A stretch of DNA of 64,000 nt from Stomorhina lunata (taxonomy: Eukaryota; Arthropoda; Insecta; Diptera; Rhiniidae), in assembly GCA_933228675.1 (NCBI GenBank), contig OW121742.1:15082489-15146488 (forward strand), in the 5' to 3' direction. Below are positions 48,152 through 58,944 of this stretch, in pieces. Within the stretch, counting starts at the first letter, position 1. Each line of letters starts with the position of its first letter. Made by a program: the position numbers and the translations under genes. Under the pieces are notes generated by a model. It did not search any database. It worked only from the letters and a program-made list of their open reading frames with translations, and was not told the DNA's origin.

Positions 48152-50620
48152 TAAGAATTTTTCAAAATATTTCCTAGAAAAAAAAAAGAAATTTTGAAAA
48201 AGAAAAAATTTCCTATAAAAATTAGAAATTTTTGAAAAATTTCCTATAAAAATAAGAATTTTTTGAAATATTTTCTATAAAAATAAGAAATTTTTAAAAA
48301 ATTTCCTATAAAAATAAGGAATTTTTGAAATATTTTCTATAAAAATAAGAAATTTTTGAAAAATTTGTAGTAAAAATAAGAACTTTTTTATTTTTTTTTT
48401 ATAAAAATAAGAAAATTTTGAAATTTTTTTTATAAAAATTTGAAATTTTTGAAAAATTTGTTATAAAAACTAGAAATTTTTAAAAAATATTCTATAAAAA
48501 TAAGAAATTTTTGAAAAATTTCCTATAAAAATAAGAAATTTTTTTATAAAGTTTTTATAAAAATAAGATATTTTTTAAAATTTTCCTATAAAAATATGAA
48601 ATTTTTTAAAATTTTCCTATAAAAATAAAAAATTTTGAAAATTTCCTATAAAAATAAGAAATTTTTGAAAACTTCCTATAAAAATAAGAAATTTTTGAAA
48701 AATTTCAAATAAAAAAAAATTTTCTATAAAAATTTGAAATTTTTTAAAAATTTGCTATAAAACAAAAATATTTTGAAAAATTTCGTATAAATTAAGAAAT
48801 TTTTAGAAACTTTTTTATAAAAATAAGAAATTTAACAAAAACTTCCTATAAAAACAAAAATTTCTAAGAAATTTTTGAAAAATTTCCTATAAAAATAAGA
48901 AATTTTTGAAAAATTTCCTATAAAAATAAGACATTTTTGAAAACTTTCCTATAAAAATAAGAAATTTTTGAAAAATTTCCTATAAAAATAACAAATTCTT
49001 GAAAAATTTTCTATAAAAATGAGAAATTTTTGAAAAACTTTTTATAAAAGTGAGAAATTCTTAAAAAATTTCCTATAAAAGTAAGAAATTTTTGAAAAAT
49101 TTGCTATAAAAATAGGAAATTTTTGAAAAAATTCCTATAAAAATAAGAAATTTTTGAAAAATTTCCTATAAAAATAAGAAATTTTTGAAAAATTTCCTAT
49201 AAAAATAAGACATTTTTGAAAAATTTCCTATAAAAAAATAAATTTTTAAAAAATTTCTTATAAAAATAAGAAATTTTTTTTAAAATTTCCTATAAAAATA
49301 AGTAATTTTTGAAAAATTTCCCATAAAAATAAGAAATTTTTGAAAATTTTCCTATAAAAATAAGAAATTTTTGAAAAATTTCTTATAAGAAAAAGAAATT
49401 TTGGAAAAATTTCCTATAAAAAAAATTTTTGGAAAAATTTACTAAAAAAATAAGAAATTTTTGGAAAAATTTCCTAAAAAAATAAGAAATTTTTGGAAAA
49501 GTTTCTATAAAAATGAAAATTATTTTAAAAATTTCCTAGAAAAAACAAGAAATTTTTGAAAAATTTCCTATAAAAATAAAATTATTTTTTAAATTTTCTG
49601 TTAAAATAAGAAATTTTTGAAAAATTTCCTATAAAAATAGGAAATTTTTGAAAAATTTTCTATAAAAATAAGAAATTTTTAAAAAATTTCTAATTTTCTA
49701 ACTAAGCAATTTTTGAAAAATTTCCTATCAAAATGAGAAATTTTTGAAAAATTTTTTAAAAATATGAGAAATTCTTTAAAAATTTCTTATAAAAATAAGA
49801 AATTTTTGAAAAATTTCCTACAAAAATAAGAAATTTTTGAAAATTATCCTATAAAAATAAGAAATTTTTGAAAATTATCCTATAAAAATAAGAAATGTTT
49901 GAAAAATTTCCAGTAAAAATAAGAAATTTTTGAAAAATTTTATATAAAAATAAGAAATTTTTGAAAAATTTCCTATAAAAATAAGAAATTTTTGAAAAAT
50001 TTCCTATAAAAAAAAGAAATTATTTAAAAAAATTTCCTATAAAAATAAGAAATTTTTGAAAAATTTCCTTTAAAAATAAGAAATTTTTAAAAAATTCCTA
50101 TAAAAATAAGAAATTGTTGAAAAATTTTTTATAAAAATAAGAAATTTTCGAAAAATTTTTCTATAAAAATAAGAAATGGTTGAGAAGTTTCCTTAAAAAA
50201 TAAGAAATTTTGGGAAACTTTTCTATAAAGAGAGAAATTTTTGAAAAAATTCTTAAAGAACTGAGAAAGTTTTTAAAAATTTCCTATAAAAATATTTTTG
50301 GAAATTTTTTATTTTTAAAAATAAGATATTTTTAAAAATTTCATGTAAAAATAAGAAATTTTTAAAAAATTTCATATAAATTTCACAAGAAATTTTTGAA
50401 AATTTTCATATAAAGATAAGAATCTTTTTCTACATTTTGCATTAGAATAAGAATTTTTTGAAAAATTTCTTATAAAAATAAAAACTTTTGAAAAATTTCC
50501 TATAAAAAAAAGTAATTTTTGATAAATTTTATATAGAAATAAGAAATTTTTGAAAAATTTTCTAAAAAAATATGAAATCCTTGAAAATTTTGATGAAAAA
50601 AAGGAATTATTTAAAAAGTA
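48152..50620 (+). repeat. Tandem array 13, family B1 (about 80 copies)
   Basis: A-form B1 units (CCTATAAAAATAAG with TTTTTGAAAAA), about 31 bp, with many indels. There is no long uniform core; the best preserved runs are 48,860-49,000, 49,140-49,230 and 49,960-50,010. The 174-codon minus-strand frame at 50,372-50,896 spans the array edge and is not a gene. Confidence 0.94.
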
Positions 50621-51305
50621 CCAGTTTTTTTTAGAAAATTGTTGATTTAATATTTTAAAACTGAAACGGTTGGTCATCCCCGATCCGTTTTTGAATATAT
50701 TTTTATATAGTAGAAAATAACATAAATACATGCATCCATCTCTATTAATATTCATCCATAAATGAATAACGATATAAAAGCTTACAGGATGCATATTGTT
50801 GTAAATTTGCAAAGTTTTACCTTGGTTGAGTTTTTTTTTTTTAATTTTGCCTCCATACCTCTGTTGTTTTGAACCCAACGGGGCGCATGAGAACAAACAT
50901 TATCAACAGATTCGATGAAGATGAACATGTATTTGGTACGATTAAGTTCCGATGATACAACAGCGACAACGACACTAACATATAAAGAGCGACAGACAGA
51001 CGGACATAATGGAGGAAGAAAATAAGGGGGCGCAATCAGTTTTTGCGAAGAGGGAACCAACTCCTTGATTATAAATGTTCAACGCACAAAACATATGTAG
51101 AGACATGTGTATGTATATAATGTACAACTAATCATATACTCATAATAATGTTAAATACATATGTATAGAAAATAATTATTATGAGATTTTACTCATGCAT
51201 TATTTATGCATAAGTAAATATTTTTAGTACAGTGGGTGTGAGAAGAAAAGGGACACTGGAAGTAGTAAATGCAAAAATTATTTCTCCGTATTAAAATGAT
51301 TGAGT
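50621..51305. other. Spacer between two B1 arrays, with (GACA) tract
   Basis: Less AT-rich at 50,840-51,060. Contains GCGACAGACAGACGGACAT at about 50,990, the reverse complement of the GTCCGTCTGTCTGTC string typical of dispersed fly repeats. Overlapping minus-strand frames here are low-complexity and unsupported. TATG/CATA-rich sequence lies at 51,095-51,170. Confidence 0.5.
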
Positions 51306-53305
51306 TTTAAAAATAAGAAATTTTTGAAAAATTTCCTATAAAAATACGATTTTTTGTTTTAATTTAAAAAAAAAATTGCTTAAAAATAAGAATTCATTTT
51401 TAAAAATTTCCTATAAAAATGTGAATTTTTTTTTTTTTTTTAATTTTTTTATAAAAACAACAAAATTCTGTAAAATTTTCTATAAAAATAATAAATTTTC
51501 TAAAAAATTTCTTATAAAACTAAGACATTTTTGAAATAGTTTCTATAAAAATAAGAAATTTTTTAAAAATTTCCTACAAAAATAAGAAGTTTTTGAAATA
51601 ATTCATATAAAAATAAAAAAATTAAAAAAAACTAAAATAAGAACTTTTTAAACAATTTTTCATAAAAATAAGATATTAAAAAAAATTCTTATAAAAAAAG
51701 AAATGTTGAATTTTTTTTTTTTTTATAAAAATAAGAATTTTTTTTTTTAAATAAAAAAATGAAATTTCTTACTTTTATAAGAAATTTTTGAAGCAATTCT
51801 TATAAAAATAAGAAATTTTTAAAAAATTTATTATAAAAATAAGAAATTTTTGAAAAATTTCTTACAAAAATAAGAAATTTTTAAAATATTTCTAACAAAA
51901 ACAAGAAATTTTTGAAAAATTTCTTATACAAAAAAAATTTTGAAAAATTTCTTATCAAAATAGGAAATTTTTGAAAAATTTTTAATCAAAATAAGAAATT
52001 TTTGAAAAATTTCCTATAAAAGTAAGAAATTTTTTAAAAATTTCCTATAAAAATAAGAAATTCTTGAAAAATTTCTAAAAAAATAAGAAATTTTTAAAAA
52101 ATTTCTATAAAAATAAAAAATTTTTCCAAAAAATAAGAAATTTTTGAAAATTTTTTTTTTTTTTTTAAATTTGAAATTTTTGAAAAGTTGCCTATATAAA
52201 CCAGAATTTTTTTTTAATTTTCTATAAAGACAAGAAATTTTTCACAAATTTCCTATAAAAATAAGAAATTTGTTAAAAAGTTTTTATAAAAATTAGACAT
52301 TTTTTAAAAATTTCCTATAAAAATAGAAAATCTTTTAAAAATTTCCTATCAAAATATGAAATTTTTGAAAAATATGCAATAAAATAAGAAATTTTTGAAA
52401 AATTTTCTATAAAAATAAGAAATTTTGAAAAATTTCCTAAAAAATGTGAAATTTTTAAAATCTTTCTATAAAAATCAGAAATTTTTGAAAAATTTCCTAT
52501 AAAAATAATAAAATTTTGAAAAATTTCCTATAAAAATAAGAATTTTTTGAAATATAAATAAAAATAAGAAATTTTTAAAAAATTTCCTATAAAAATAAGA
52601 AATTTTTGAAATATTTTCTATGAAAATAAGAAATTTTTGAAAAATTTGTAGTAAAAATAAGAACTTTTTTATTTTTTTTTTTATAAAAATAAGAAAATTT
52701 TGAAAATTTTTTTATAAAAAGTTTAAATTTTTGAAAAATTTGTTATAAAAACTAGAAATTTAAAAAAAATATTCTATAAAAATAAGAAATTTTTGAAAAA
52801 TTTCCTATAAAAATAAGAAATTTTTTAAAAAGTTTTTATAAAAATAAGATATTTTTTAAAATTTTCCTATAAAAATAAGAAATTTTTTAAAATTTTCCTA
52901 TAAAAATAGGAAATTTTTAAAAATTTCCTATAAAAATGAGAAATTTTTGAAATATTTCCTATAAATATAAGTAATTTTTAAAAATTTCCTGTAAAAATAA
53001 GAAATTTTTGAAAAAATTTTTAAAAAATAAAAAATTTTTTAAAATTTTCCTATTATAATAGAAAATTTTTAAAAAATTTTCTTATAAAAATAAGAAATTT
53101 CAAATTTTTAAAACAAAAAAAATTTGGGAAAATTTCTTATTAATATTAGATTTTTGTAATTTTCTATCAAAATAAAAATTAGAACTTTTTGAAAAAATTT
53201 CCTATATAGATAAGAAATTTTTGAAAGATTTCCTATAAAAATGAGATATTTTTGAAAATTTTCCAATAAAAATAAGAAATTTTTGAAAAATGTCTTAGAG
53301 AAAAT
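51306..53305 (+). repeat. Tandem array 14, family B1, diverged (about 64 copies)
   Basis: Heterogeneous A-form B1 units with long T-run insertions (for example near 51,425, 51,715 and 52,150). The block near 52,560-52,880 closely resembles that at 48,260-48,600 in array 13, including the rare TTTGTAGTAAAAATAAG and AAAACTAGAAATT units. This suggests that segment was copied between the two arrays. Confidence 0.94.
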
Positions 53306-54593
53306 ATTAAACATTTTCAAAAGATATTAAAATTCCTTTCTAAAAATACTTTGTTCTTATAATTATAGCCTTGACTGTTATCACTCTTAATGCAAAATTC
53401 TGCACTTTCTGTTGCCTTTAGTAACTTTTTAAGTACTTTAATCTTTTAAAACAACAAACAGACAGACATAAAATTTGTTGTAATTGTTCAGACTGAATTT
53501 AAACCTACGTCATGTATAAATTAACATTTTCATTAAGTTTATGCTGTTTTCTTGTCAAATTTTCTTTGTTTTTCTACCAACGAAAACAATATTTTCGTTA
53601 AATCTTTTGATAATATTTTATGTCAAAATCATAATGGGCGTAACCTAAAAGCGGCATAAATTGTATATGAAATGTGTACGAAAATCACACCATCACCCCA
53701 GCCTTTAAAACCACAACCGAAAAAAAGAATAAAATATGATCAAAAAAAATTAATAATTAAATTCATGCAGCCACGGATTTTAATAACTTAATTAACTTAC
53801 AATAACCGATTCTTATACTTTAACAAATTCTTTATGGCATTTTCAAAAATATACATACAATTCGCTTTTGATGTCTCGGTTTTTCTGCCTTATTGGCCTT
53901 AAGTTGTCGGGTTTTTTTTTTTTGATTTCAAATTTTTACCAAAAATAATTTTAAAATTATCAACGCCCACCCCCTTTTGGTTTTTATTTCTAAACGGTAT
54001 AAAATATTTCTTAAATATTTATATGGTAAATTATTTCTTTGGTTTTTTAATAACTTTATTAGCATGAACAATAAGTGATCGTTGTACTATATCTTAAATG
54101 TAAGGTGTATTAAGTTGATGGCATTGATTTGAGGGGAAGAATAGACATGATCAGAAAACTGTCTATACGTGTAGCTAATAAGATTGTTGATGTACTAAAA
54201 ATATTTCAAATCTCTAATTAAAAAGATTATGAAAATTAATTAATAATCTATTTATATTAATTACACGGTTATGAATAAAATATTTTGACCCTTTTTATAT
54301 TTGTAATATCTCGACTTTAAATAAGTGAATTTGCTTTTATGATCAAAATTTTATAAAGAAACCTTCAAGTTTTGAATTCATCTGTTTTGGATCATTATAA
54401 CAGAATAATAAATTTGTTTAAAGGTATTACCGATCTTAATAAAACGATGTTTGTTCCCTTCACTTAAAACGATTTTCATTTAACTTAAAAATCTTACGCT
54501 CAAATTCAAACGATTTTCATATCTTGGGCCCATTCTATGATGGCGTAAGGTCAACTAATACAACTTATGACAACAGTTTGATTCTTGGTGTTA
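53306..54593. other. Spacer without recognisable genes
   Basis: AT-rich. An ACAGACAGACAT tract lies at about 53,457-53,468. No gene is seen. The 94-codon frame at 54,524-54,808 runs through the (GTCT) microsatellite of the adjacent repeat R. Confidence 0.55.
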
Positions 54594-54710
54594 TTTTTAT
54601 ACCCACCATCAAAAAGAAGGGGAAGTATATTGAGATTGTCATTCCGTTTGTAATTTCCTTAATATTGGCTCAAAACCAAATTCTGAATTCTTATGAAATT
54701 CTAGGATTCC

Positions 54711-54746
<36 letters not shown>

Positions 54747-54827
54747 TTCTTTCTTTCTGTCTGTATGTTTGTCTGTGTGTGTATCTGTCTGTGTTTCTGT
54801 CCATCTGATAAATCTCTTAAAAAAATA
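54594..54827 (-). mobile_element. Dispersed repeat R, copy 2, left part with (GTCT)n
   Basis: Begins TTTATACCCACCATC, includes TCATTCCGTTTGTAA and ends in a long GTCT microsatellite (about 54,712-54,800). By its order it is the segment of the R family that precedes the AGCACGATAACGCC segment seen at 56,517. The two parts are separated by a family B array, so this is one element split by a nested array. Minus strand is given relative to copy 1. Confidence 0.65.
54712..54800 (+). repeat. (GTCT)n microsatellite
   Basis: About seven perfect GTCT units followed by imperfect TTTC, GTCT and GTGT variants. It forms the boundary at which the family B array 15 begins. Confidence 0.92.
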
Positions 54828-56503
54828 TATGCAATTTTGAAAAAATTTCTTATAAAAATAAGAAATTTCTTATAAAAATAAGAAAATTTTGAAAAAAATA
54901 AGAAATTTTTGAAAAACTTCTTATGAAAGTAAGAAATTTTTGAAAAATTTCTTTAAAAAATTTCTTACAAAAATAAGAAATTTTTGAAAAATTTCCTATA
55001 AAAATAAGAAATTTTTAAAAATTTCCTATAAGAAATTTTTTAAAATTTACTATAAAAATATGAAATTTTTAAAAACTTTTCTATAATAATTAATATTTTT
55101 AAAAATTTCCTATAAAAACAAAAAAATTTTGAAAAATATCCTATAAAAATAAGAAATTTTTAAAAATTTTCCTATAAAAGTAAGAAATTTTTGAAAAATT
55201 TCCTATAAAAATAAGAAATTTTTAAAAAACTTGCTATAAAAATAAGAAATTTTTGAAACGATTCCCATAGAAATAAGAAATTTTTTGAAAAATTTCCTGT
55301 AAAAATAAGACATTTTTAAAAAATTTCCTATAAAAATAAGAAATGTTTTGAAAACTTTTCTATAAAAATTAGAATTTTTTTAAAAATTTCCTATAAAAAT
55401 TAGAATTTTTAAAAATTTCCTATAAAAATGAGAAATTTTTTAAAAATTTCCAATAAAAATAAGAAATTTTTGAAAAATTTCTTATAAAATTTAGAAATTT
55501 TTGAAAAATTTCCTATAAAAGTAAGAAATTTTTGAAAGATGTTCTATAAGAATAAGAAATTTTTGAAAAATTTGTTACAAAAATATGAAATTTTTGAAAA
55601 ATTTCTTATAAAAATAAGAAGTTTTTAAAAAATTTCTTATTAAAATAAAAAAAAAATTTATTAAACTTCCCATGAATAAGAAATTTTTGAAAAATTTATT
55701 ATACAAATAAGAAATTTTTATAAAATTTCCTGCAAAAATAAGAAATTTTTGAAAAATTTCTTTTAGGAAATTTTCAAAAATTTTTTTTAGGAAATTTTCA
55801 AAAATTTTTTATAGAAAATTTTCAAAAATTTCTTATTTTTATAAAAAATTTTTGAAAAATTTCCTATAAAAATAAGAAATTTTTGAAAAATTTCCTATAA
55901 AAATAAGAAATTTTTGAAAAATTTCCTATAAAAATAAGAAATTTTTGAAAAATTTCCTATAAAAATAAGAAATTTTTGAAAACTTTCCTATAAAAATAAG
56001 AAATTTTTAAAAATTTCCTATAAAAATAAGAAATTTTTGAAAAATTTCCTATAAAAATAAGAAATTTTTGAAAAATTTCCTATAAAAATAAGAAATTTTT
56101 GAAAAATTTGCTATAAAAATAAGAAATTTTTGAAAAATTTCATATAAAATATGAAATTTTTGAAAAATTTCCTATAAACATTTTTTCAAATTTCTTATTT
56201 TTATAGGAAATTTTTCAAAGATTTCTTATTTTTATAGGAAATTTTTCAAAAATTTCTTATTTTTATAGGAAATTTTTCAAAAATTTCTTTTAAAAATAAG
56301 AAACTTTTGAAGAATTTTTTATAAAAAAAATAAATTTTTATAAAATTTCTTATAAAAATAAGAAATTTATTATATATTTTGTAAAATTTCTTGTAAGAAT
56401 AAGAAATTCTATAAAAATTTTCTATAGACATAATAAATATTTGAAAAATATCTTATAAAAATAAGAAATTTTTGAAAACTTTCTTATAAATATAAGAAAT
56501 TTT
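54828..56503 (+). repeat. Tandem array 15, family B1 nested in repeat R (about 54 copies)
   Basis: Mostly A-form B1 units. A small patch at about 55,760-55,840 is in the opposite form (TAGGAAATTTTCAAAAATTT), and another at about 56,175-56,290. The best preserved run is 55,855-56,110. Left border is the GTCT tract, right border ATCTGTCTATCTGTTTGAAGCACG (split: ATCTGTCTATCTG, TTTGAAGCACG), so both ends join the microsatellite of R. Confidence 0.95.
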
Positions 56504-56694
56504 TATCTGTCTATCTGTTTGAAGCACGATAACGCCTAAAGAAAAAGGGCTTAGTCACTGAAACTTGTCAAGGATATTCTTTATTTCTGGAAAATGTTGG
56601 TATTGAAATCGGGCAAAATCGGTTCACATTTGACTATAGCTCCCGTATAACCTCGTCTAGGCTAATCTCTTATTTGCTAATAAATGACATATTA
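56504..56694 (-). mobile_element. Dispersed repeat R, copy 2, middle part
   Basis: Contains GAAGCACGATAACGCC, ATTGAAATCGGGCAAAATCGG and TTTGACTATAGCTCCCG. The last is the reverse complement of the GGGAGCTATGGTCAAAT motif of copy 1. It is interrupted at 56,695 by the foldback element and resumes after 57,457. Confidence 0.7.
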
Positions 56695-57457
56695 CACAGT
56701 ACGACAGTGGTTGGTGCACATGTTAACAGAATATGAAAATAGGCTTAAAATAAAGAAATACGTGTCTCGGCGTTTTGCTGTAGCACGTCAGAATTTTAAG
56801 AAAATCGATTTTAAATATTCGAGGGACCGTGGAGGTTCACTTGTAACGTAATACTATTATAAAAAGTTCTATAAAAATATAATGGGTGAACCGATTGAAA
56901 TGCTTGAGCCAGTTTTTGAAAAGGGAATTAAATTTGGATTTGTTTTTATTAAAAAAAAAAACAAATCCGCTGGATGGCGCTTTAATTTTCATGTAAAATT
57001 AAAAAATATCCAAAAATGTAATGAAATTTAATGTAATGTAAAAATCGACCGCAATATGGTTCAAATCCCAGAAGACTTGTTTTAATTTTTTCTAATTGCA
57101 GAATAGTATTTTTAATAAATTTCGTACATTTTTTGGATATTTTTTAATTTTACATTAAAGCGCCATCTAGCGCAAAAAATAATAAAATAGTTAAAAACAA
57201 ATTTAATTCTCTTTTCAAAACTGGCTCAAGCATTTAAATCGGTTCACCCATTCTATTTTTATAGAACTTTTTATAATAGTATTAAGTTACAAGTGAACCT
57301 CCACGATCCTTCGAATCTTTAAATCGATTTTCTTAAAATTCTGACGTACTACAGCAAAACGCGGAGACACGTATTTCTTTATTTTAAGCCTATTTACATA
57401 CTCAGTTAATATTATTCATGTGTACTCAAAAAAATTTGATTTTGTCGTACTGTGTTA
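56692..57457. mobile_element. 760-bp foldback element with TTA target duplication
   Basis: Left arm 56,695-57,030 and right arm 57,116-57,454 are reverse complements over most of about 337 bp, roughly 85-90% identical by eye with one indel near the tips, around an 85-bp centre. Termini are CACAGTACGACA and TGTCGTACTGTG. TTA is present on both sides (56,692-56,694 and 57,455-57,457). The arms hold GGATGGCGCTTT and AAAGCGCCATCTAG. There is no open frame, so it is non-autonomous. CAC-type ends with a 3-bp duplication resemble CACTA-like DNA transposons, while TTA would also fit a Harbinger-type TWA target; family not assigned. Confidence 0.88.
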
Positions 57458-58020
57458 TAATAGCTATGATGAGAAAATTTGGTATATAAGGTTTACATAA
57501 GCATTTGGCAGCATACAAAATTTCATCGAAATCGGTTCATATTTAACCATAGCTCCCATACAAAACACTTCCAGAAACAGCTTTAATTTCACAATAAATA
57601 CACTTGAATATCAATAAATGATTAACTGTAATAGCTATGGCCACTAAATTTAGCGCAAGATAGTCTTACATGAATACCAGCCAGTGTGCCAAATTTTGTT
57701 AAAATCGGTCACCATTTGACCATAGCTCCCATATAAAAAAAAACTTACGGAAGCACAAAAGTACAAAAAGAAAAGGAGGCTTAGGTCCGTCAGATAAAAG
57801 TGCGATAGCGCTAAAGGGACTGAATTTTACAGAAGTATTTTTGATATCTTGAAAAAGTTGTGTATTGAAAATGGGCAAAATCGGTTCATTAATGCTGACA
57901 AATTTAATACAATTGTAATAGCTATGACGATTTAATTTAGAATAGAGTAGTTTCATGCAACTATTGGTCAGTATAAATAAGATTAACTTTTCATACTTAC
58001 AGAGATATGTAACTGAGGTT
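57458..58020 (-). mobile_element. Dispersed repeat R, copy 2, right part
   Basis: Repeats the motifs AAATCGGTTCATATTTAACC/ATAGCTCCCATAC (about 57,526-57,556) and GGTCACCATTTGACC/ATAGCTCCCATA (about 57,703-57,734), about 173 bp apart. It then shows a second diverged copy of the AGTGCGATAGCGC...AAATGGGCAAAATCGG segment (57,799-57,894). The right border is uncertain. The 85-codon minus-strand frame at 57,699-57,956 is within the repeat and shows no known domain. Confidence 0.65.
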
Positions 58021-58944
58021 AATAAATTTATTACTTAAAAAAAGATAACTAAAATGTTGCTTATAATATTTAGATACAAAATATTTAATTCCCTTCCAGC
58101 AAAATATTACTCAGTCATTCGTTAAAATTATTATGCATTTGACTGTGTAACTAAACAAAAACAACAAAAATTATAAAATTGTTTAAATTCCCTTATTCAT
58201 TATCATGTTATTATGCAAATTCTTTTTTTAATTTATCGCAAAATGTTTGTATATTAACAACAAACCCTAAAAAAACTAATTAAATTATTTTAAAATATTT
58301 CGCTAAATTTTGATCCTCCATAAAAGATAATTTTTCTTTTTTTGTTCAAAATCAAATTATTAAATAGCAAAAAATTATAATAATAATTAATAATACAATG
58401 AAATCATTGAATTGTTTATAATATTATATTTATCTAAAACTAAAACTAAATGCATGTTTGAAAATTTTAATTAATATAATTTGTCCTTACTTTTTTCTAT
58501 TATTTTCAGAACAAAAAGTTCATACTTTAAAATTTCCATTATACTCGCAACTAAATATTGGCAGACGGAAAAAAATTTTACATGATAACAAAACAAAAAA
58601 CTTCTACAAATTATGCGGGTAAGTTTGGCAAAAAAAAAAAAAAAATTACATGGAATTTTAGAACTAAATGCATTATTTTAGCCACATGAATTATTTTATT
58701 AAATACAAAGATTATATAGATTTTAAATATGTACGCAGAATTTTTTTTGCTCTAAAAATAATATAAAATATTTGGCATAATCCTAATGCAAATACGTATT
58801 TTTAGATAATAAATATTATTATCATTATTTTTCGGATTTTTTTGGATTTTTGCATGTTTGGTAAAACATGTTTTGGATAAATGTAGTCTATGATAGGATT
58901 TTACTAACATATCTAAAACAGTGGAATCCGAATAAAAGATACTT
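58021..58944. other. AT-rich spacer holding a candidate exon
   Basis: Very AT-rich. Its only notable content is the spliced-exon candidate at 58,510-58,618. Confidence 0.5.
58510..58618 (+). CDS. Candidate internal coding exon (109 bp)
   Basis: Preceded by a pyrimidine-rich acceptor (TTACTTTTTTCTATTATTTTCAG) given in parts as TTACTTTTTTCTA and TTATTTTCAG, and followed by a consensus donor GTAAGT at 58,619. One frame is open across the whole interval: 2 bases, 35 codons, 2 bases. The peptide begins QKVHTLKFPLYSQLN and continues basic (NIGRRKKILHDN), with cysteine near the end. GC is about 27%. An open 35-codon frame in such AT-rich DNA is expected by chance in roughly one of eight cases over three frames, so the support is the combination with both splice sites. 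I recognise no family. If real, the flanking arrays are intronic. Confidence 0.35.

Noticed and set aside
50372..50896. A 174-codon minus-strand frame, the longest in the window.
   Set aside because: Its second half is translated family B repeat and its first half is AT-rich spacer with lysine and asparagine runs; no domain, and no splice or start context worth noting.
54524..54808. A 94-codon plus-strand frame ending in repeated SVCLSVCLS.
   Set aside because: The end is the (GTCT)n microsatellite and the rest is dispersed repeat R.
58000..58030. Minus-strand splice donor CTGTAAGTATG.
   Set aside because: It lies at the edge of dispersed repeat R, with no open exon preceding it on that strand.
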